Counted from the first letter of the stretch, positions 10,420 through 23,630 are shown. The stretch: DNA of 64,000 bases from Muntiacus reevesi (GCF_963930625.1 NC_089250.1:125812663-125876662), one strand, 5' to 3'. Made by a program: numbers and translations. Notes: generated from the sequence alone by a model not told the origin.

Positions 10420-11017
10420 TCAGTTCAGTTCAGTCACTCGGTTGCATCCAACATTTTGTGACCCCATGGACTGCAGCATGCCAGGCTTCCCTGTACATCA
10501 CCAACTCCCAGAGCTTGCTCAGACTAATGTCCATGGAGTCGGTGATGCCATCCAACCACCTCATTCTCTATTGTCCCCCTCTCCTCCTGCTTTCAATCTT
10601 TCCCAGCAACAGGGTCTTTCCAATGAGTCGACCCTTCACATCAGGTGGCCGAAGAATTGGAGCTTCAGTTTCAGCATCAGTCCTTCCAATGAATATTTAG
10701 GACTGATTTCCTTTAGGATTGACTGGTTTGATTTCCTTGCAGCCCAAGGGACTCTCAAGAGTCTTCTCCAACACCACAGTTGAAAAGCATCAATTCTTCG
10801 GTGCTCAGCTTTCTTTATGGTCCAACTCTCACATCCACATGACTACTGGAAAAACCATAGCTTTGACTCAATGGACATTGGTTGCCAAAGTAATGTCTCT
10901 GCTTTTTAATATGCTCTCTAGGTTGGTCATAGCTTTTCTTCCAAGGAGCAATTGTCTTTTAATTTCATGGCTGCAGTCACCATCTACAGTGATTTTTGAG
11001 CCCAAGAAAATAAACCA
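10420..11017 (-). mobile_element. BovB LINE 3' fragment (antisense)
   Basis: On the minus strand this runs from just after the RT catalytic region to the terminal 'actgaactgaac' motif. The plus-strand start is 'ttcagttcagtcactcggtt'. A weak 7-bp match, ttgtggt, at 10413-10419 and 11018-11024 may be the target duplication. 10288-10412 before it is unassigned. Confidence 0.93.
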
Positions 11018-11215
11018 TTGTGGTAACCAATGTTTTTCATCTGTTTCTTTGAAGCAGAAATTACTTCTTTTCTTTTTATTTCAGGAAATAATCAAGTTCA
11101 GATCTTCTGTACAGAAAATGATCAAGAGAGTTACTTTGGTGAGGGACAGATGTTCTAAGCATAGTTTATATAATTATATGGGACAAAAATGTAAGGAAAG
11201 AGATAGAGAAGCATA

Positions 11216-12606
11216 AAAGATGATGCTCTTAAAGTGCTACACTCAGTATGTCAGCAAATTTGGAAAACACAGCAGTGGCCACAGGATTGAAAAAGGTCAG
11301 TTTCATCCTAATCCCAAAGAAGGGAAATACCAAAGAATGTTCAAACTATCATGCAATTGTGCTCATTTCACGTGCTAGCAAGGTTATGCTCAAAACTCTT
11401 CAAGCTAGGCTTCAGCAGTACATGAACCAAGAACTTCCAGATATTAAAGCTAGGTTTCAAAGAGGCATAGGAACCAGAAATCAAATTGTCAACGTTTGCT
11501 GGATCATAGATAAAGCAAGGGTGTTCCAGAAAAGCATCTACTTCTGTTTCACTGATTACACTAAAGCCTTTGGCTGTGTGGATCACAAAAACTGGAAAAT
11601 TATTAAAGAGAGGAGAATACCAGGCCACCTTACTTGCCTACTGAGAAACTTTTCTGGGGATCAAGAAACAATAATTAGAACCAGATCTGAAACGAATGAC
11701 TGATTCCAAATTGGGAAAGGAGTATGACAAGGATATATATTGTCACCCTGCTTATTTAACTTATGTGCAGAGTAGATCATTTGAAATGCCAAGCTGGATG
11801 AATCCCAAGCTGGAATCAAGATTGCTGGGAGAAGTATCAGCAACCTCAGATATGCAGATGATACATTCTAATGGCAGAAAATGAAGAGGAACTAAAGAGC
11901 CTCTTGATGAGGGTGAGAGAGGAGAGTGAAAAACCTTGCTTGAAAACCAACATAGAAAAAGACTAACATCATGCCATCCAGTCTCTTTACTTCATGGTAA
12001 ATAGAAGGGAAAAAGTAGAAGCAGTAACATATTTTATTTTCTTGGGCTCCAAAATCACTGCAGACAGTGCTTTGGAGATGGAATTCAAAGACACTTGCTC
12101 CTTGGAGGGAAACCAATGACAAACGTAGGCAGCATATTTAAAAGCAGAGATATCAAAAGTCCACAAAGCTATGGCTCTTCCAGTAGTCATGTACAGATGT
12201 GAGAGTTGGACTATAAAGAAGGCTGAGCACCGAAGAATTGATACTTTTGAACTGTGGTCCTGGAGAAGACTCCTGAAAATCCCTTGGATTGCAAGGAAAT
12301 CAAACCAGTCATTCCTAAAGGAAATCAACCCTGAATGTTCATTGGATGGGCTGTTGCTGAAGCTGAAACTCCAATACTATGGCCACCTGATGCAAAGAGT
12401 CAACTCATTGGAAAAGACCTTGATGCTGGGGAAGATTGAGGACAGGAGGAAAAGGGGGTGACAGAGGATGGATGGTTAGATAGCATTACTGACTCAATGA
12501 CAATAAATTTGAGCAAACTCCAGGAGATAATGGAGGACAAAAGAACCTGGCATGCTTCAGTCCACGGGGTCATAAAAAGTCCATCACGACTTAACAACTG
12601 AACAAC
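11216..12606 (+). mobile_element. BovB LINE, 5'-truncated
   Basis: Begins in the RT N-terminal part (frame 11248-11703 gives PKKGNTKECSNYHAIVLISR and DYTKAFGCVDH) and runs to the 3' end near 12606. The YADD region is destroyed by frameshifts (about 11850). It lies head to head with the preceding antisense BovB; each has its own 3' end, so they are two insertions and not one inverted copy. 11018-11215 between them is unassigned. Confidence 0.93.
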
Positions 12607-14884
12607 AACAAGGGCCTATATCTTAAAAGCTGTACATGTAGAAATGCCTAAGTTTTTCTTTGGTAATTTTCCATACTAACAATTTATTAACTGTGAAAAA
12701 ATTCAGAAAATTCAAAGAAATGAAAATGATCAGAAACAAATATTATTTTCACTTTGGTGCATTTTCTTCTAAATTTGTAGAAGACAAAGTAAAAAATGAA
12801 CAAAAGTCAAAACCAGCCCCTCCCCCACAATATAGTGCTGTTTTTGGCTTTTAATTACTTAATTTATATTATGACCATTAATTTGTTCAAGAAAAAATCC
12901 TTGCAAACATTATTTTTAGTACTAAAATATATTCTCTATTGCATTTTATTAATATAACTTTATTTTAATCCTAACTGAAGTTTGCACATTAAAGAAAATC
13001 ACATGCATTACTGGCAAGAACTCACCATTTCTCTTTTTATCCCAAAGTATAAGAAGACATAATATTGAAAAACTAGTAATTTGTGAACACAGAGACACAG
13101 AGGGTAACTGCCTTGTCTAAGATCTCATCATCCTGTATCAGAACTGTAAAGGGAACTAGACCCTCCACTTCTGCTTTGGATGCTCACATATCCCATATCA
13201 GTCTTCCCAGTAAGTCTTCAAGAATCTATCATTTGGGAATCATTGATCTGAAAGATGATATAGCCCACAGCAAAGGATAATAACTGAGAATGGCTCTGCT
13301 GAAATGGAGAGAACTACTGGAGTGTTGCTGTCTCTGCTTTATGCCCTCAGAAACTTTTCACAGACTGAGACAGGGCAGTCACCCCAGTTTCAGATAGTGT
13401 GGAATGAAGTGGGCAAATCTGAGCCTGTAGCAATCACCACTCTTAATTGCTGTGAAATGCTCAAAGCACTTTTCTATAGACTTTTCACAGCCTGATCAAC
13501 AACTGAAAACTATCCGTTTAGTTTATAAGTGAAATAAAGGAAGATGGGCATCCCCATTTCTGGAGTAATCAGCACAGACTCCTGGAGGGAAGTTGTTGGA
13601 ATCCATGTGACAATGAAACAGAATAGGAGGATCTGCCTGTCAACAGCCAGAGTGACCAGTTCTTTTCATTCATGGGGTCATCCTGCATCTATCCTTTTCA
13701 AACTAAGCGCAATCATACAAGATGCATTGTAGGAAGCCAGAAAAATCCAACAAAGAATAAGTCCTTTATTTTGTAGCTGTTCAGATGTGGGGCTTTTTGT
13801 TTCTTTTTAGGAGGAAAAATATAATAAAATTCTTCATATATATATTAGAATCTTTATTCCATAGTGTTTTTAAAAGAAAATTTATTCTAAATCACATAAC
13901 TTTATGAAAATGTGGGGAATATTGAATTATTGCCCATTGACTAGGATGATAAAATCATGGTTTATGAAATTCCATGACTGGGAGTGCAAAGAGAAAGCAC
14001 TTGCTTTCAACTGCAATAAAATTCATATTTATGAATCTGGTTTTTTATAGTAAAGAGCTTTGCATCTGTTTATATAAAAGCTATTTACATCTACTCATCC
14101 CACACAAACCCCACAGCCAGCAAGTTGGCCAAATGTCAAATCAGTTTTTAAGACCTCAGTCAAGCATCATATACTTGATTTCTACTTTTTTTCTTATAGA
14201 GAATTCTTAAAGATTGTAGTCAGCCAGATTGCTCGTGACACTGATCTGAGAGAGATTTTCTTCAACCCTTCTTCACTTAGCAAACAGCTAAGTAATTTTG
14301 TGTATATTGCGTCCAGTACTGCCTTAATTAATTATCACAATAATGTTAAGTGATGAGTTATAAAAATAATAATAAGCAGTTATTAAGAATATTGTGTGAC
14401 TGTTCCCATGAAACATTTTTCATGTATCTTTATTTGTTAGCAAGAAAACTGGAGTTCTAAAACTCAAAGTTCTAATTATATACTATATTTGACAAGATTT
14501 AAACTCTTACTCTGGGTACCTTTGCCTATAAGATCAAGAATTCCCAAAAGCAAGTGGGAGAAGGAAAAGTTGTGTAGATAAATTGGCAATGCAGTTTTAC
14601 TCTCCTTTCAGACAAAATCTAGAAATGTAAAGAGGAGGAGAAAAGTCTTATCACCATTTATTGTGAGATATCTTCCTTCCCGCCTGACTCAATCCCATCA
14701 ACAGATTTATTCTCTTAATTCATTTTGATCTCTTTAATACAGGTGGATTTCTGGCTCTTGAGCAATTTGAACAGAAAACTTTATGCCTCTGAAATATCAT
14801 CTCAGACTTTTTGGAAGGCTCTTTGACCAGTTCCATATACAAATGTGAGAACTTGGTTGAAATGTAGACTGTGGGAATTAAGTG
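12607..14884. other. Quiet AT-rich region with MIR-like relics
   Basis: I see short antisense MIR-like traces at about 13085-13185 ('agagggtaactgccttgtct') and 14430-14535 ('gcaagaaaactggagttc'). Small frames exist (for example 13083-13280 and 13304-13495) but none resembles a known protein. Confidence 0.4.
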
Positions 14885-15322
14885 CAGTAACATTCCAATA
14901 GTCATGTATAGATGTGAGTTGGACTATAAAGAAAGCTGGGCACCAAATAATTGATGCTTTTAAACTGTGGTGTTGGAAAAGACTTGAGAGTCCCTTGGAA
15001 TGCCAGGAGATCCAACCAGTCCATCCTAAAAGAGATCAGTCCTGAGTGTTCACTGGAAGGACTGATGTTGAAACTGAAACTCCAATACTTTCGCCACCTG
15101 ATGCAAAGAGCTGACTCATTTGAAAAGACCCTGATATTGGGAAAGATTGAAGGCAGGAGAAGAGGGGGACAACAGAGGATGAGATGGTTGGATGGCATCA
15201 ACGGCTCAATGGAAATAAGTTTGAGTAGACTCCAGGAGTTGGTGTTGGATAGGAAGTCCTGGCGTGCTGTAGTCCATGGGGTCATGAAGAGTCGGACACT
15301 ACTGAGTGACTGAACTGAGCTG
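14885..15322 (+). mobile_element. BovB LINE 3' fragment
   Basis: Frame 14951-15313 gives the BovB C-terminal blocks (NARRSNQSILKEISPECSLE, LKLQYFRHLMQRADS, GRRRGGQQRMRWLDGI) and stops at the BovB 3' terminus 'gactgaactgagctgaac'. Confidence 0.93.
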
Positions 15323-15845
15323 AACATTCTTGAAAAATTGTTAGTTTTAGTGCAGAAGGTGGCAGTTTAAGCTATTGTTTGCTTAGATTCAGAGATAAAA
15401 CTACTGCCTTGGATATCACGAATTTCAGTTAATATCTTCTAAATTCTACCATCAGCCCTAATATGATGGTAGGTCTTCCACTTTATGGACTGTGTGACAA
15501 TAGAAGGGTGAGTCCAAGGATCTCTAAGTAATGATTCTATGAGTAATATCCTTTCATTTTGATTCTATCCATATATATTGTCCACTTTGAGGTAATTAAA
15601 TGGTTGTGTGCCTTGTGCCTCTGGTAAAGTAATGAATCACCATCATTCCCATCTATATCATTACTGCTATACTTTCATCATTACCATCATCATCACTGTC
15701 ATCTATCATCAGCAATAACTATATAATACCTCCAAAATAAAATTTTCCATTTTAAGTAATGATAACTGGTTTTACTTATTATCTCATTTAATACTAAATA
15801 CTAATCATTCAACTAGTAGGTCTCACCAAATACATCATAAGTCTC
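15323..15845. other. Unassigned sequence with CAT-rich stretch
   Basis: Holds a degenerate (CAT)n-like tract at about 15636-15716. Otherwise nothing recognised. Confidence 0.5.
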
Positions 15846-16040
15846 AACTGATGAAAGTGAAAGTCACTCAGTTGTGTCTAACCCTTTGTGACCCCATGGA
15901 ATTGTCCAAGGAATTCTCCAGGCTGGAATACTGGAATGGGTAGCCTATCCTTTTTCCAGCAGATCCTCCTGACCTGGAACTGAACCGGGGTCTCCTACAT
16001 TGCTGGTGGATTCTTTACCAGCTGAGCCACCTGGGAATCC
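15846..16040 (-). mobile_element. Bov-tA SINE (antisense)
   Basis: Reads in reverse from 'gaaagtgaaagtcactcag' to 'accagctgagccacctggga', giving on the minus strand a tRNA-Glu-like head, a B-box-like segment and the Bov-A body. Essentially full length. Confidence 0.92.
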
Positions 16041-16064
16041 CTAAGATCTCATTATATTTATATT

Positions 16065-16135
16065 AATACATGAGGAAACTGATAAATTGAGAAGTTAAGC
16101 AATGGACTAAAGGCCACATAGCTAGTGTCAATAGT
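16065..16135 (-). repeat. MIR-like fragment (antisense)
   Basis: 'atgaggaaactgataaattg' followed by 'ggccacatagctagtgtc' is the diverged antisense MIR core. Confidence 0.5.
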
Positions 16136-16924
16136 TAATTTTTTTTTGATTGAAATTTTGTCTGTATAACTACAAAGACTATACTGTTTCTGTACACTTT
16201 CTTCCTTCAAGTCAAGTTTAGTAAAAATTTCCCACTTACATTGTTCTTTCAAGGCTTGACTGCCTTTTGGGGAAGATGCTTGTATATATCCTATCAGTAA
16301 CCTCTCTTGAAGTATGCTATTAATTCTGAGCTAATCCCCACCTTGAAAGCACATTGGATGAAGGGCATTAGAGGATATAACTCTTTGAAAATATGTTCCT
16401 TAGATCATGACAGCCTTAAGGACACCCCAAAAGAATTATAATTAGATTGTTTTTCCTTTTATTCTATGTTGTTAAATATGTAAATAATGCTGACCTTATA
16501 AAGTATTTTGGAAAGTTATTAGGGACTTGCTCTTGTTCAAACTATATTCAATAAACATATTATTGGAAAGCATGTGCATCTATTCCTTGCTTGTTGAGCA
16601 CTAATAAATTCTGGTTTGCTAAGTACATATACAGTTTAATATGCTTTAATTTGGAAAATGTGTATTGTTTTCAGACTTTGATTTCTCTTGCTAGGCATTG
16701 ATAAGGAGTTTTTTTTTTCCCCCCAATTTTATTTGGTAAAACAAGCTCTCTGATTTTGAAAAATAAAATCAATTTTAGCTTAAATTGCAGTTCAGGCTGA
16801 AAAAAGAAGCCAATTATGCAGGCAGTTTTTTTGTAAACCTATAAGAAACACTGAAGTAACTGCTATTTCTAAAGTAAATAATTACTCCAGAAAGCTAGTC
16901 AGTTTATAATCCTGGGAAAATCAC
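16136..16924. other. Unassigned AT-rich sequence
   Basis: No gene or recognised repeat. Confidence 0.4.
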
Positions 16925-17090
16925 TGAAGGCTGCTAATATGGGGGAAATGGCACTAAACCAATAGCCAGCTCCTGCTCTGCCAGGAGTTTAGTACTTTGT
17001 GACTTTGGACAAGTCACATAAATTGTCTGAGACTCCTGTTTCTCATCCAAATAACAAATGTATAAATTCAGAGTTTCCAAGGTCTCTTTT
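16925..17090 (+). repeat. MIR SINE relic
   Basis: 'gtgactttggacaagtcaca' followed by 'ctgagactcctgtttctcat' is the MIR core with few changes. Confidence 0.7.
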
Positions 17091-17439
17091 AACTCAGTAA
17101 TGCAAAGGGTATATAGAGTTTAACAATATGCATTAAACAGGAATATTTATTTTTCAAAAATTTAGATTGTCTTTAAAATCATAAAATAAAATAATCTTTC
17201 AAAGAAATAAAATATTGTTCATATGTCAAATTCTTTATTGACATATTATCCACATAATGTATGTGTATGTTTCCATATCCTACATAAGCAGGAATACTGA
17301 AAAGGTAATAATTGCCTAAACAAAATTGGATTTATTGGTATAAAATAGATAGAATCATAAAAGTTGCCTGATTTTCAGACAACTAATATGAATTTTTTTC
17401 AATACTAGACCCCCAAAATAGATATTTTTGTTCACAATT

Positions 17440-17545
17440 TTTAATTGAAAAAACAAGGGGTAAAGGAGGTTAACTGAACCAAAGTCATAACTGGCAGAGC
17501 TGGGATACAAATCCAAGTGTCTGCTCTTCTTGTTTTCATATCACC
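17440..17545 (-). repeat. MIR relic (antisense)
   Basis: 'ggttaactgaaccaaagtca' and 'ctggcagagctgggatacaa' are the antisense MIR core and head. Confidence 0.55.
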
Positions 17546-18764
17546 ACTAGTTTCAATCACCTCATTGAAAGACAAAGTGAACACTCAATATATGAAAGCA
17601 AAAAGCTGAATTCATTGTTTGTGTAAAGATATTCTGCTGAGATAGTCTTGTGTAGCAAAGCAATTTGCTAAAATTATATAAGATTTTTGGAAAGAGCTGG
17701 CTTTCAAGTTTTGTTGGTTACAGATATGAGTGTATAGATATGGGTTGTTTAAACATGTTAATGTTGACTTCAGAAAAGAAATGGATTGACATCAGCCTTA
17801 GAGGAATAATCACTGACGAGAGGCCATAGTCTATCCACTGACTTTCAAAGTGTCAAGTTGTGTTTATGGAAGCTTAATGTCATTGATTACTCAGGCTTAA
17901 AACATTTTGATCTTTACAGGTACCATGGCTATACAACTGCAATAGATTGGGCAAACAGATTTAAAACCATTTCTAGTGTTTACTTGTTATAATAAGCATC
18001 AGTAATCCCATAACCACCTATCATTTTGATGATTCATTAGCAGGATTCATATGACTCAACATAATCTTCAGTTAATGCTAAGATTTGTCACAGTAATGGA
18101 TACAGTCCAGCATAGCAGGAAAAAGAAATAGAAAGGTGGAGGCTAGAGAAGCTGAACAAAATACTTCATGTTCTTTCTCTATAGGATCACACAGACACAT
18201 CTTTCTCTACAGTAATGAATCTCAGGAATGTATATGAGATTACATTGCCCAAAATAATTCTGCTTGAGACTTGGAGTCTAACATTATTAAAGGGAGCTGG
18301 TTTCATATTTACTACCTGGCTAGTCACGGTGCAGTCTAAACCAGGTACCATGTGTCCATCATGAAGCTTTAAGTCTACTTTAAACATGTGGAAAACTTGG
18401 TTCAACTTTACCCACTGCTTTAAATGAACAGAATAGCATCAATACCCAGTAACTGAGGAAACATTCCAATAGATCAGTTCTCAAAGTCTCAATAAGACTT
18501 GTTATCATAGCTATAGAGATCAACCAGGGCCAAGTGAAAAAGACTTGCTATATTCATTACCTTGCATCACAGCATAACCACAGAACTTCCAGTCTTTTCT
18601 GTGTACGGGGATTTAAAAAAAATTTCTCAACCTTTACCCTTCTATATGGATCACAGATGTCTCATGCATATGTACATAGGAATAACTTCTTAGGTATTAT
18701 TTACAAGATCTTTCAAGTATGGCTGTTAAAGCAAGGGGTTTATTGTAACACTTAATAGTCTTTA
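17546..18764. other. Unassigned sequence
   Basis: A minus frame at 18187-18405 and a plus frame at 18534-18755 exist but I recognise neither and they lack supporting context. Confidence 0.4.
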
Positions 18765-18975
18765 TTCTGTCATCAGACTGCCTTGGCTTGAATCCTGACT
18801 GCATCCCTACGAGCACTTTGATTTTGTACAAGTTGCTTCCCTGTCTGTACCTCCATTTCCTCATTGTATTGACAGTAGCAGTGGACCTACTTCATTGGAT
18901 ATGTGTAAGAATTCAATGAATTTGTGCATGTATGCTCCTTAGCAAAGAGTTTGGCACAAAATAACTGGAAAATAA
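18765..18975 (+). repeat. MIR SINE relic
   Basis: 'tgtacaagttgcttccctgt', 'tccatttcctcattgta' and the tail 'tttggcacaaaataactgg' follow the MIR order. Confidence 0.65.
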
Positions 18976-19039
18976 CTTGTAATGATAACAATAACTTTCA
19001 ATAATAATTTTAATATGCAATTTACTATGTAATTTTGCA

Positions 19040-19185
19040 GTTATTATTACTGCTATATTCATAATCTTAGTGGTTTTTCATAGTCAGCCCATGATTAGAC
19101 ATGTCATGTGTCATCATCTTAATTTACAGATGGGAGAAACTGAGATTCATAGGGTTCTAAGAAATTGTTTGCTTCGAGGTGACCA
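19040..19185 (-). repeat. MIR relic (antisense)
   Basis: 'atcttaatttacagatggga' with 'gaaactgagattcatag' is the diverged antisense MIR core. Confidence 0.55.
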
Positions 19186-19296
19186 TTTTGATGGATTTTA
19201 GATTTATGAGTTTATTTCCCCAACTAAGAAGAAATACTTTAAATCTTACAATAGAAAAAGTTACCAAGTAAAGTTTTGAGTAAAATAAAGGAAGCT

Positions 19297-19615
19297 GGGC
19301 TTCCCTGATAGCTCAGTTGGTAAAGAATCCACCTGCAATGCAGGAGACCCCGCCTTGATTTCTGGGTGGGGAAGATACGCTGGAGAAGGGATAGGCTACC
19401 CACTCCAGTATTCTTTGGCTTCTCTTGTGGCTCAGCTGGTAAAGAATCTGCCTGCAATGCGAGAGACCTGGGTTTGATCCCTGGGTGGGAAGATCCCCTG
19501 GAAAAGGGAAAGGCTACCCACTCCAGTATCCTGGCCTGAGAATTCCATGGACTGTCTAGTCCATGGGTTGCAATGAGTCGGACATGACTGAGTGACTTTC
19601 ACGTCACTTCATTTC
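19297..19615 (+). mobile_element. Dimeric Bov-tA SINE
   Basis: Two head-to-tail units. The first (about 19297-19413) has head and part of the body and is cut at 'ccactccagtattct'. The second (19414-19615) is complete, with the B-box-like 'gggtttgatcc' and the 3' 'gacatgactgagtgacttt'. The 8-mer aaaggaag at 19287-19294 and 19616-19623 brackets the pair as a single insertion unit. Confidence 0.9.
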
Positions 19616-19623
19616 AAAGGAAG

Positions 19624-20694
19624 TGAATATCTTGAGGCAAATCTCAAAATTTTGTGGTGATATCTGTATTTTTAACTTGCCAGGGATAATTATTTTGTGT
19701 ATGTGTTTTTATCTCAGGAAAACAGGGTGAGGCACCAGGAACTCACACAGCATTACTAAATATAACTTTTTAATGCAGAGGTTTTTACCTTGGGGCTCAT
19801 AGATAGATATCCTGACATGTTATATGGTTTTGATGAAAGATGCCATAGCTTTATTAGCTTTGTAAATGGTTCTAGAACTTCCCAAAAAACTAAGAATAAT
19901 TCATTTATGATAGGAGCTTTACTTTAGTTTGTATAAAAGCTTTATCTTTGTGGCAAAGTGTGATGCTCAATCTTGAAACCTTGTGATTACCAGCCCAGTC
20001 ACACTCTATATCAGAGAAAAAAAATCAGGGAGTATTACAGTTTGAAAGATCCACTGACTTTACCTTGACCAAAGTAATGATGTAAAAGAAGAAACTAGAC
20101 AAAAAAGAAGAGGAAACTAGGACCTTGAAAGTGAAGGCATTTTGAATAGGTATAATGGTTTATTTTTAAAAAATCAAATTAACTTATCATCACTGTATTT
20201 AAAGTGTATTAATTGTATAGGAAACATTGCTGACTTAAATTCTTTGTCTAATCATGTGATAAAGTCTATTAAGGTCATGATATAGTTGATATTTCAGTTC
20301 AGTGGAATCTCTAAAGCTAAATTGTGACTATGCCACTTTGTACACTTAACCTACTGTGCTAGGAATAAAACTTATATCAGCTTCTTTATATTGATCATTT
20401 ATGATTTTTAGCATGTTTTATTATATTTTAAAACTATCCTCTTTTTCCTCCTTAAAACATCTGATTTTGAAAAGTTCTCACATTTTAAAAATATCTAAAA
20501 TGTTTTCCCCCAGAGATAAAAGTTTCCAAGTATAATGATGACCAGTGTTATTAAAGGATTTTCAATAAGAATATTGCTCTCTAATAAAGGTTTTCAGGCA
20601 TATATAATTAATATAATGTGAAACATAACTCAAAATCTTCATCAGTCATATAGTTTATCTCTTACTGAGTTCACAACAAGATCTCAAATATTTA
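19624..20694. other. Unassigned AT-rich sequence
   Basis: No gene, RNA or named repeat seen. Confidence 0.4.
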
Positions 20695-20855
20695 TTCTAG
20701 GTGTCTGGTACATGATATTTGTAATCCATGCCAAACCTTCCAAAATAAGTATTATTATTTATCCTTTACGGATTAGGTAATTATGTTTAAGCAATTCTTA
20801 GGATATATAGATTCTAAGTGACAGCTGGAGTTTTAATCCAGATGATTACCTACTC
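20695..20855 (-). repeat. MIR-like relic (antisense)
   Basis: 'cctttacggattaggtaatt' and 'aagtgacagctggagtttta' fit the antisense MIR layout weakly. Confidence 0.4.
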
Positions 20856-21439
20856 TTCCCCAATATCCTGAAGTTTTTTTCCTTATGTTATTTCCTACTC
20901 AGGAGAAAGGTGCTGTTTCTAATTTGTGGAGATTCTGATACTGGAACTTAAAATCTAGAGAAGATATGTATCCTAATTTTCATTATCTCTTTGAGATCAA
21001 TTTTTCTTTCCAAATGCTGGTTGGAGAGTTTATTAAAATGACTTAATACTCTTAGTAACAAATTGTGATAATATAATAGGTAACAACTTTCAAATAATAA
21101 CTTATGGCACTATTAATCACTTTGGCAATTATAGAAATTTGCTTAAGAAAAACATACTGGAATAGAACTTTTAGACTTTGAAAACAATTCCTCCCATTAT
21201 AAGATAGGGTTATTAGAGAGAAATATAAAAAACAGGTTAATCTAAGAGACAAGGACTAGGTCCTCATTCATAATTAGTTCCATGCTTTGTACTATAGGTA
21301 AGTGAGACAAACTAAGAAACCTAGAAACCAAATTAAAGAAAAAAAATACTTGATTATTAGCCTAATCAGTCATTTGTTCAAAATACTGGAATTGATAATT
21401 GGTGAAGATGAAAACCTATACCTGCATATAAATTCATTC
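20856..21439. other. Unassigned sequence
   Basis: Nothing recognised beyond AT-rich DNA. Confidence 0.4.
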
Positions 21440-21840
21440 TCAGTGGAGGACACTATATTTTCATTCAATGAATTTTTGTTGAAGAGACTACCAAGTGTTA
21501 GGTTCTATGCCAGACTCTGAGATACAGTAATGAGCAAAAGAGATGAAAATCCTTTTCATGCCCTTTAGAACACACTTCCAATGGGGAGACAGCTAGATAG
21601 CTAGTTACATGTGCTTATAGTGTTTATAGAATGACGTATTGGGTGATAAGGGGGGACATAGATGGATAGTGGGTCTATGTTGGGCTGGTCAGGGAAGACT
21701 TTTCAGCAGTAGTAGTATCTAAAATTGAAAAGCAAAGGAGAGTGGGTCAACTAAACGAGAAGAGTTAGAGTGTGTGTGAAGAAAATTTCCAGGCTAAAAT
21801 GGAACTTCCAGGTAGCATGTATTGGGTGGATAAAGTTACT
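21440..21840 (+). repeat. Ancient interspersed repeat relic
   Basis: 'gatacagtaatgagcaaaag', 'caatggggagacagctagat' and 'ggctggtcagggaagact' appear in the order of a common old mammalian repeat also seen at 2945-3090. I do not name the family. Confidence 0.5.
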
Positions 21841-21884
21841 AGACAAAAAATAAGTAAATAAAAAAACTTGTCATATAGTTACAA

Positions 21885-22038
21885 AGTGAAAGTGAAAGTT
21901 GCTCAGTTGTGTTTGACTCTTTGGGACTCCATGGACTGCACAGCCGTAGTCCATGGACTTCTCCAGGCTAGAATACTGGAGTGGGTAGCGGTTCCCTTCT
22001 CCAGGGGTCTTTACCAGCTGAACCACCAGGGAAGCCCT
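21885..22038 (-). mobile_element. Bov-tA SINE with internal deletion (antisense)
   Basis: Starts 'aaagtgaaagtgaaagttgc' and ends 'accagctgaaccaccaggga'. The segment that normally holds the B-box region is missing between 'ttctccagggg' and 'tctttacc', leaving about 154 bases. Confidence 0.92.
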
Positions 22039-22287
22039 TTACAGGAGGCTCCTGTTACAGTTAGGAGTTGCTAGACAGTGCAGACTCTGGATGGTCATAA
22101 GGTCTTTGTAATCCTTAATCACCCTTATCTTGAAAGCCAAAAGATATTGAGTTATTGCACAACATGAACAACTAAGTATGACAAGAAATATCTCCCCTCC
22201 CCTTGTTGATGTGATGCATCATCTATTAGATCATGTCTCAGGCAAGATGGCTGCAATGTGCCAATTTAACTCTCATAAGTGTTTCCT

Positions 22288-22841
22288 GTAGAAGGTGACT
22301 GCAGCCATAAAAGTAAAAGACACTTGCTTGTTGGGAAGAAAACTATGAAAAACCTAGACAGCATATTAAAAATGAGAGACATCACTTTGCCAACAAAGGT
22401 CAAATATTTTTCCAGTAGTCACATACAAATGTGAGAGTTGGAGTCAAAAGAAGACTGAGCACTGAAGAATTGATGCTTTTGAATTGTGATGCTGGAGAAG
22501 AGTCCCGAGAGTCCCTGGGACTGCAAGAAGATCAAACCAGTCAATCCTAAAGGAAATCAACCCTGAGTATTCATTGGATGGACTGATTCTGAAGGTGAAG
22601 CTCCAATACTTTGGCCACCTGATGCTAAGAGCTGACTCATTGGAAAAGACCCTGATGCTGGGAAAGATTGAGAGCAGGATGAGAAGGGGTTGACAGAGGA
22701 TGAGATGGTTGGATGGCATCATTGACTCAATGGGCAAGAGTTTGAGCAAACTCCAGGAGACAGTGAAGGTCAGGGAAGCCTGGCATGCTTCAGTCCATGA
22801 GGTTGCAAAAAGTCAAACACAACTGAGCGACTGAACAACAG
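22288..22841 (+). mobile_element. BovB LINE 3' fragment
   Basis: Starts in 'ggtgactgcagccataaaag' after the RT core and runs through the C-terminal blocks to 'aactgagcgactgaacaac'. Frames are broken. 22039-22287 before it is unassigned. Confidence 0.92.
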
Positions 22842-23082
22842 ATTAGCACAGGAAAAATCTGCTAGAAAATACAGTAACTTGGTGATTAAGATTTTCAAAA
22901 ATTTGTATAAACCAAAACTATATCCATCAGAACACATTGATCCTTTAGCAAGATCCCCAAGATAAGCATTATGTTCACTGTTTATCGATTCTCATTCATG
23001 CCAAGTTAGCCTAAGACTTCCAACTTTCTCAACATCTCTGTATGTTTGAGTTACTGGGACAGGATACCACTATTTATTTGGA

Positions 23083-23190
23083 CTTCCCTGGTGGCTCAGC
23101 TAGTAAAGAATCTGCCTGTAACGCAGGAGACCTGGGTTGGAAGATCCCCTGGAGACGGGAAAGGCTACCCACTCCAATATTCTAGTCTAT
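23083..23190 (+). mobile_element. Bov-tA SINE 5' part
   Basis: 'ttccctggtggctcagctag' to 'gctacccactccaatattct'; the body stops there, so the 3' end is missing. It also lacks about 15 bases after 'cctgggtt'. 22842-23082 is unassigned. Confidence 0.9.
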
Positions 23191-23415
23191 TACTATTTAT
23201 GACCTAAATAATGTTTATTTAAATCTGCTTTATTATTTTATTATACTTTTACTTTTTCATGGAACCTTTTTTGACATGTGAAACTTCTCTGTTTCATTTG
23301 AAAATACTTTCCAAAATTTTGAATAAATATTTTTCTCTTTGAAACACTAAGAGAGAGGGGAAAGCAAGTTCATACTTGCTGCAAGGGCATTCAGTTGATG
23401 CAATCACCTGCAGTT

Positions 23416-23630
23416 TTATATGTCTCCCTGATAGCTCGGCAGGTAAAGAATCTACCTGCAATGCAGGAGACGCAGGAGATGCAGGATCAACCCTTGGGTT
23501 GGGAAGATCCCTGGAGGAGGAAATGGCAACCCACTCCAGTATTCTTGCTTAAAATATCCCACGAAGAGAGGAGCTACAGTCCATAGCATCACAGAGAGTC
23601 AGCTATATGACTGAGCAACTAACAGCACAC
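23416..23630 (+). mobile_element. Bov-tA SINE
   Basis: Head 'tccctgatagctcggcaggt', body 'ggaaatggcaacccactcca', diverged 3' end near 'atgactgagcaactaac'. A short duplication, 'gcaggaga(c/t)' repeats, lies in the tRNA part at about 23464-23484. Confidence 0.88.

Noticed and set aside
10415..12606. Opposed BovB copies as one element with a 5' inversion
   Set aside because: Each copy has its own 3' terminus, so they are independent insertions.
13083..13732. Series of small plus-strand frames as exons of a gene
   Set aside because: No splice-site pattern or protein similarity I recognise, and part of the block is an MIR relic.
19414..19500. tRNA-like sequences with A and B boxes as tRNA genes
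   Set aside because: They are heads of Bov-tA SINEs followed by Bov-A bodies and bounded by TSDs in several cases.
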